Source: Lentisalinibacter orientalis (GTDB lineage: Bacteria > Pseudomonadota > Gammaproteobacteria > Steroidobacterales > Woeseiaceae). Taken from it: DNA of 64,000 nt. Positions 62,801 to 64,000 of the stretch are shown here, piece after piece. Position 1 is the stretch's first letter, and each line of letters starts with the position of its first letter. A program made the translations under genes and the position numbers. Below the pieces are notes generated by a model. The model was not told the origin of the DNA. It made no database searches and was given only the letters and a program-made list of their open reading frames with translations. Location of the stretch: contig NZ_JAPDRJ010000004.1 of assembly GCF_040706535.1 (NCBI RefSeq), positions 333,914 to 397,913 on the forward strand, written 5' to 3'.

Positions 62801-63752
62801 GCACGCAAACGTCCTTGAGGTTCCGTGGATTCAGGAGCAGATTGTTCGCACCTTGACGGGCGGTGGCTATGTCGCTGGCGATTTTGGGCGATGCACAAAG
62901 TTCTCAGTGGGCCCGGTCGTTGGGTGTGCCGAGCGGGAGCAGGTCACCTCTCTCAATGAACCCATTTCTGGTGATGTTCCTTGGACGGCCTTCACGTTTG
63001 CATCGCCAGTTGAGGTTCTGGCCTACGATTCCCGCGGAAACCGGACCGGCATTCTGCCCAGCGGCCAGGTGGTCCAATCCATTCCCAATAGCGCTTTTAA
63101 TCAAGTTGGCGACAAGAAGTTTCTCACGCTTCCAGATGGTTATGACGATCTGACAGTTGAGATCAAAGGCCTTGAGGTAGGTGAATACTCCATGTATGTG
63201 GATCGCTACCAACACGCAAAGAAGATAGGTAGCAGGGCCTATTTAAATATCCCTATTACAGCCTCATATCGAGGTCAGATAGCGTTTCGAGAGTTTTCAG
63301 ATCTTGGAAGTATTCAGCAGGACGTGGATGGTGATGGCACGATTGACAGTACTAAAGATGCGGTTGGCTTTATTGCAGCCAATTCGCGTGGGGCCTTTTA
63401 CGTCAGTGGTGGATTTCGAGCTGCCACGAGCATGAGTTTACGATCAGATCCACTTAGGTCAGAAACCACGGGCTGGCTGAGGTTCAACTCGGCGAATTCG
63501 AGCGGTCGCGTTGCGGTGACAGCAGACGATTTCAACTTTGTACAGGTAAGCCTTTCGGGCGGCTTGAAAATGGAATCGAACTGTTCCGTGAATGGAAGCG
63601 CTGGCTATCGCTGCCTTGTTAGCCTGTCGGACGGCGGTGCTCCTGGCGCCAATAAGGATTCTTTTTCAATCGACATATTTGGCCCAGATGAGTTTGAATA
63701 CTCGTCATCTGGCCTGCTAATTGCGGGAGATATTGCTGTCACCATTCGGTAG
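59889..63752 (+). CDS. Exported von Willebrand A domain fused to LCAT/PDAT-like lipase, 1287 residues
   Basis: A large secreted protein with a signal peptide (TYRLLLLLLLGPAHVDA), starting at ATG 59889 with GGGGA six bases upstream. Domains in order: a beta region; a von Willebrand A domain (about 93-275) with the metal-ion site DVSGSM at 101-106; two beta-sandwich-like regions (about 310-430 and 430-540); an alpha/beta-hydrolase of the LCAT/PDAT type (about 548-980) with the oxyanion-type LPGILGS (554-560), nucleophile in HSLGG (S697), putative acid in GDGTV (D938) and histidine H972 in RKHANVLE; and a C-terminal beta region with an EF-hand-like DVDGDGTID (1145-1153). The full triad looks present, so lipase/acyltransferase activity is plausible. 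Last gene of the rightward envelope set, 90 bp after the small exported gene. I know no characterised protein with this order. Confidence 0.85.
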   Translation: MISAAGVQSKHRFAVTYRLLLLLLLGPAHVDAEIEIENIDSSRFPTIYINARASENGVAVLDLNAGNFSIEEDGRSQLLDSFTAPGIDDGTRRADIVFVVDVSGSMGAEIADVRNNIAAFASALESSSVDFALGLVRFGNSRGENPFIFNDGALTSDVATFQGFVDGLVASGSFEPSFLALRKAATDIVFRAGAQKVFILITDEDSDDREKLETVSVLLAADVTVHAAVNCSAGASNTDYCDGTSVRAATGGLLFGVEGPYAPILDSIAADAGGTYVLRYTTDNPAKDGIERRVDIGASIGGASATDFGFYVPGATPVIRLTEATRTLIATDWIEGTELAIEVAISDDVPPSASRAQLFFRAKGAAISGFESVAMSNSAGSLWEAAIPSRVVLSPGVEFYVTATDGESTSSLPSDISGELLQIAVTPNEAPIISGLEPVEPPEGYLRGAPVQINATVEDSTNSIASVSLFYRGRGDLAYKELARSFDSPTLSVNLGFTVPGEQTDIEVLEFYLAARDDLGITRFFPIEGGDAPRSIELEVPVEPGEKKQQIIFLPGILGSKLFEQGAGIIGDNTRWPSVDVDKDLPALQLDADGTAPDERRIFVDQSEDGVISETAPLIGTNIYKSFLSDVVNGANPDLKWTVFAYDWRLAFDDQMWRKLGDRSISRDFTILQLLRKKIDELVEIDKDGKVDIVAHSLGGLLTKRYVSEYPETKLGKLILVDSPQLGTPAGAWAVMHGAGQPIPGFFNIEDERRVFRKVSSYWPTAYILLPQRAFFENVVEEVFSDEIEEGETVRTFPYKETPLFDFEIAAAECAGLPSYDWSSEFREEDNFGTGVQTWDAWTRFFRNPGAVGTNSHDAVFSSIRPFIGEADANRVKLFEAGARGYDNSIGPSWSKGDVDQVYQFVGQNIQTPIGLSYELTGGACGLTYRVEERPFGDGTVVTESQAALDDATTFYIDLNAANFFLGFNRKHANVLEVPWIQEQIVRTLTGGGYVAGDFGRCTKFSVGPVVGCAEREQVTSLNEPISGDVPWTAFTFASPVEVLAYDSRGNRTGILPSGQVVQSIPNSAFNQVGDKKFLTLPDGYDDLTVEIKGLEVGEYSMYVDRYQHAKKIGSRAYLNIPITASYRGQIAFREFSDLGSIQQDVDGDGTIDSTKDAVGFIAANSRGAFYVSGGFRAATSMSLRSDPLRSETTGWLRFNSANSSGRVAVTADDFNFVQVSLSGGLKMESNCSVNGSAGYRCLVSLSDGGAPGANKDSFSIDIFGPDEFEYSSSGLLIAGDIAVTIR

Positions 63753-63775
63753 TTTGGGAGAGGTTGTGCGTTGTC

Positions 63776-63797
63776 CTGCACGCTTGTCACCGTGCAG
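63776..63797 (+). terminator. Hairpin after the VWA-lipase gene
   Basis: CTGCACG (63776-63782) / CGTGCAG (63791-63797), perfect 7-base stem with an 8-base loop, 23 bases after the stop. No T-run, so it may be a weak or Rho-assisted terminator. Confidence 0.45.
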
Positions 63798-63838
63798 CCG
63801 CAGGTGCGTCAAGGTGGTGCTGCCGCTCAATAGATAAT

Positions 63839-63861
63839 GTGGGCGGCGGGAATCGAACCCG
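63839..63861 (-). other. tRNA 3'-end-like fragment (acceptor and T-arm remnant)
   Basis: On the minus strand CGGG-TTCGATT-CCCGC forms a T-loop and its stem (the outermost pair is lost), followed by CGCCCAC, a 7-base acceptor half. The matching 5' half GTGGGCG is not found in the remaining 140 bases. The CCA end is not encoded. The fifth stem base is missing precisely where the IS-like sequence begins at 63862, so I read it as a tRNA (or att copy) cut by insertion. Confidence 0.45.
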
Positions 63862-64000
63862 GGGGAGTGTAAGAATTTCTGTGTGTGAACCGGTGTCACT
63901 TTCTTCTTAAGCCGCGATTCTGAATCGTTCTCCGAACTGAATCGCGAACTGAGCTCTCGCAGCATGCCACTCCTTGGGCGGTCGTTTCCACTTCGCCGTT
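63862..64000 (-). mobile_element. IS256-like insertion sequence, left end, runs off window
   Basis: A GGGGAGTGTAAGAATTTCTG start (63862-63881), similar in style to ends of IS256/Mutator-type elements, is followed by the leftward transposase frame stopping at 63907. The other end lies beyond 64000. Identification rests on the end sequence plus the transposase tail and is tentative. Confidence 0.45.
63907..64000 (-). CDS. C-terminal end of a transposase, IS256/Mutator-like (partial)
   Basis: About 31 codons of a leftward frame reading AKWKRPPKEWHAARAQFAI, then QFGERFRIAA and a stop. The Trp-Pro-Trp spacing with a QFAI-F-ER tail fits the C-terminus of IS256-family (Transposase_mut) enzymes, which typically end with W-x(3)-W-x(3)-A-x(2)-F-x-I-x-F-x-x-R. 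The catalytic DDE part is beyond the window, so activity cannot be judged. The gene lies 45 bases inside the candidate IS end. Confidence 0.5.
   Translation of the reverse strand, partial: TAKWKRPPKEWHAARAQFAIQFGERFRIAA

Noticed and set aside
63839..64000. tmRNA (ssrA) because of a T-arm-like 3' end and a frame ending in IAA-stop
   Set aside because: Only about 40 bases separate the stop from the T-arm, too few for tmRNA pseudoknots, and the frame reads as a transposase tail.

Overview
The window reads as a chromosomal segment of a high-GC gammaproteobacterium, perhaps Chromatiales/Ectothiorhodospiraceae- or Wenzhouxiangella-like. That rests on gene content (divergent ppsA/ppsR, a YqiB-like DUF1249 gene, Tsp/Prc, ChaC, Kbp, an OmcA/MtrC-type decaheme cytochrome, a PEP-CTERM protein); the genus is inference. 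Genes are packed on both strands, with many 1-14 bp overlaps. The only RNA-gene-like sequence is a tRNA 3'-end fragment at the right edge. I saw no CRISPR array.

Layout. 1-4.6 kb: PEP synthase (runs off the left edge), its divergent regulator PpsR, a DUF1249 gene and an unrecognised coiled-coil gene. 4.6-12.5 kb: a leftward efflux operon (small exported protein, membrane fusion lipoprotein, two RND pumps) behind a good sigma70-type promoter. 12.5-20.5 kb: Tsp/Prc protease, DUF1232 gene, M28 peptidase lipoprotein, small membrane or secreted proteins, ChaC. 20.5-24 kb: a coiled-coil/FHA protein next to a Ycf46-like AAA ATPase. 24-31 kb: S9 peptidase, TolB-like/TPR membrane protein, HExxH lipoprotein peptidase, dodecin, Kbp-like BON-LysM protein. 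31-35 kb: CFA-type methyltransferase with DUF2878, two lipoproteins, a SnoaL-like protein. 35-43 kb: glutamine amidotransferase, HAD/PlsC fusion, DUF6249-ECF sigma-anti-sigma-like operon, voltage-gated K+ channel, an apparently exported D-2-hydroxyacid dehydrogenase, and a CRP/FNR-type regulator with a DUF2505 gene. 43-48 kb: decaheme cytochrome lipoprotein with a collagen-like stalk, a strong terminator, and an MFS/spermidine-synthase-like fusion. 48-55 kb: a LysR regulator heading a hydroxylase operon and divergent from sbtA-sbtB (bicarbonate uptake and its PII-like partner), then a PAS-PAS-HisKA-REC hybrid kinase and a TauD-type dioxygenase.

From about 55.1 kb to the right edge base composition drops visibly, intergenic spaces widen and recognisable housekeeping functions stop. 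This part holds a small beta-barrel protein, an unknown gene, a YccF protein, then a rightward run of envelope genes: a lipoprotein, a PEP-CTERM protein, a small exported protein, and a 1287-residue protein joining a von Willebrand A domain to an LCAT/PDAT-like lipase domain. It ends at a tRNA 3'-end-like fragment abutting what looks like the end of an IS256-type element. I read this as a genomic island or accessory region. The VWA-lipase cluster and the AAA/FHA pair are my best candidates for under-described systems.

Possible themes (inference): pyruvate/PEP switching (ppsA/ppsR), inorganic carbon supply (sbtA/sbtB/LysR), extracellular electron transfer (decaheme cytochrome near a redox-type regulator), envelope maintenance (Prc, CFA synthase, RND efflux) and cell-surface display (PEP-CTERM, VWA-lipase).
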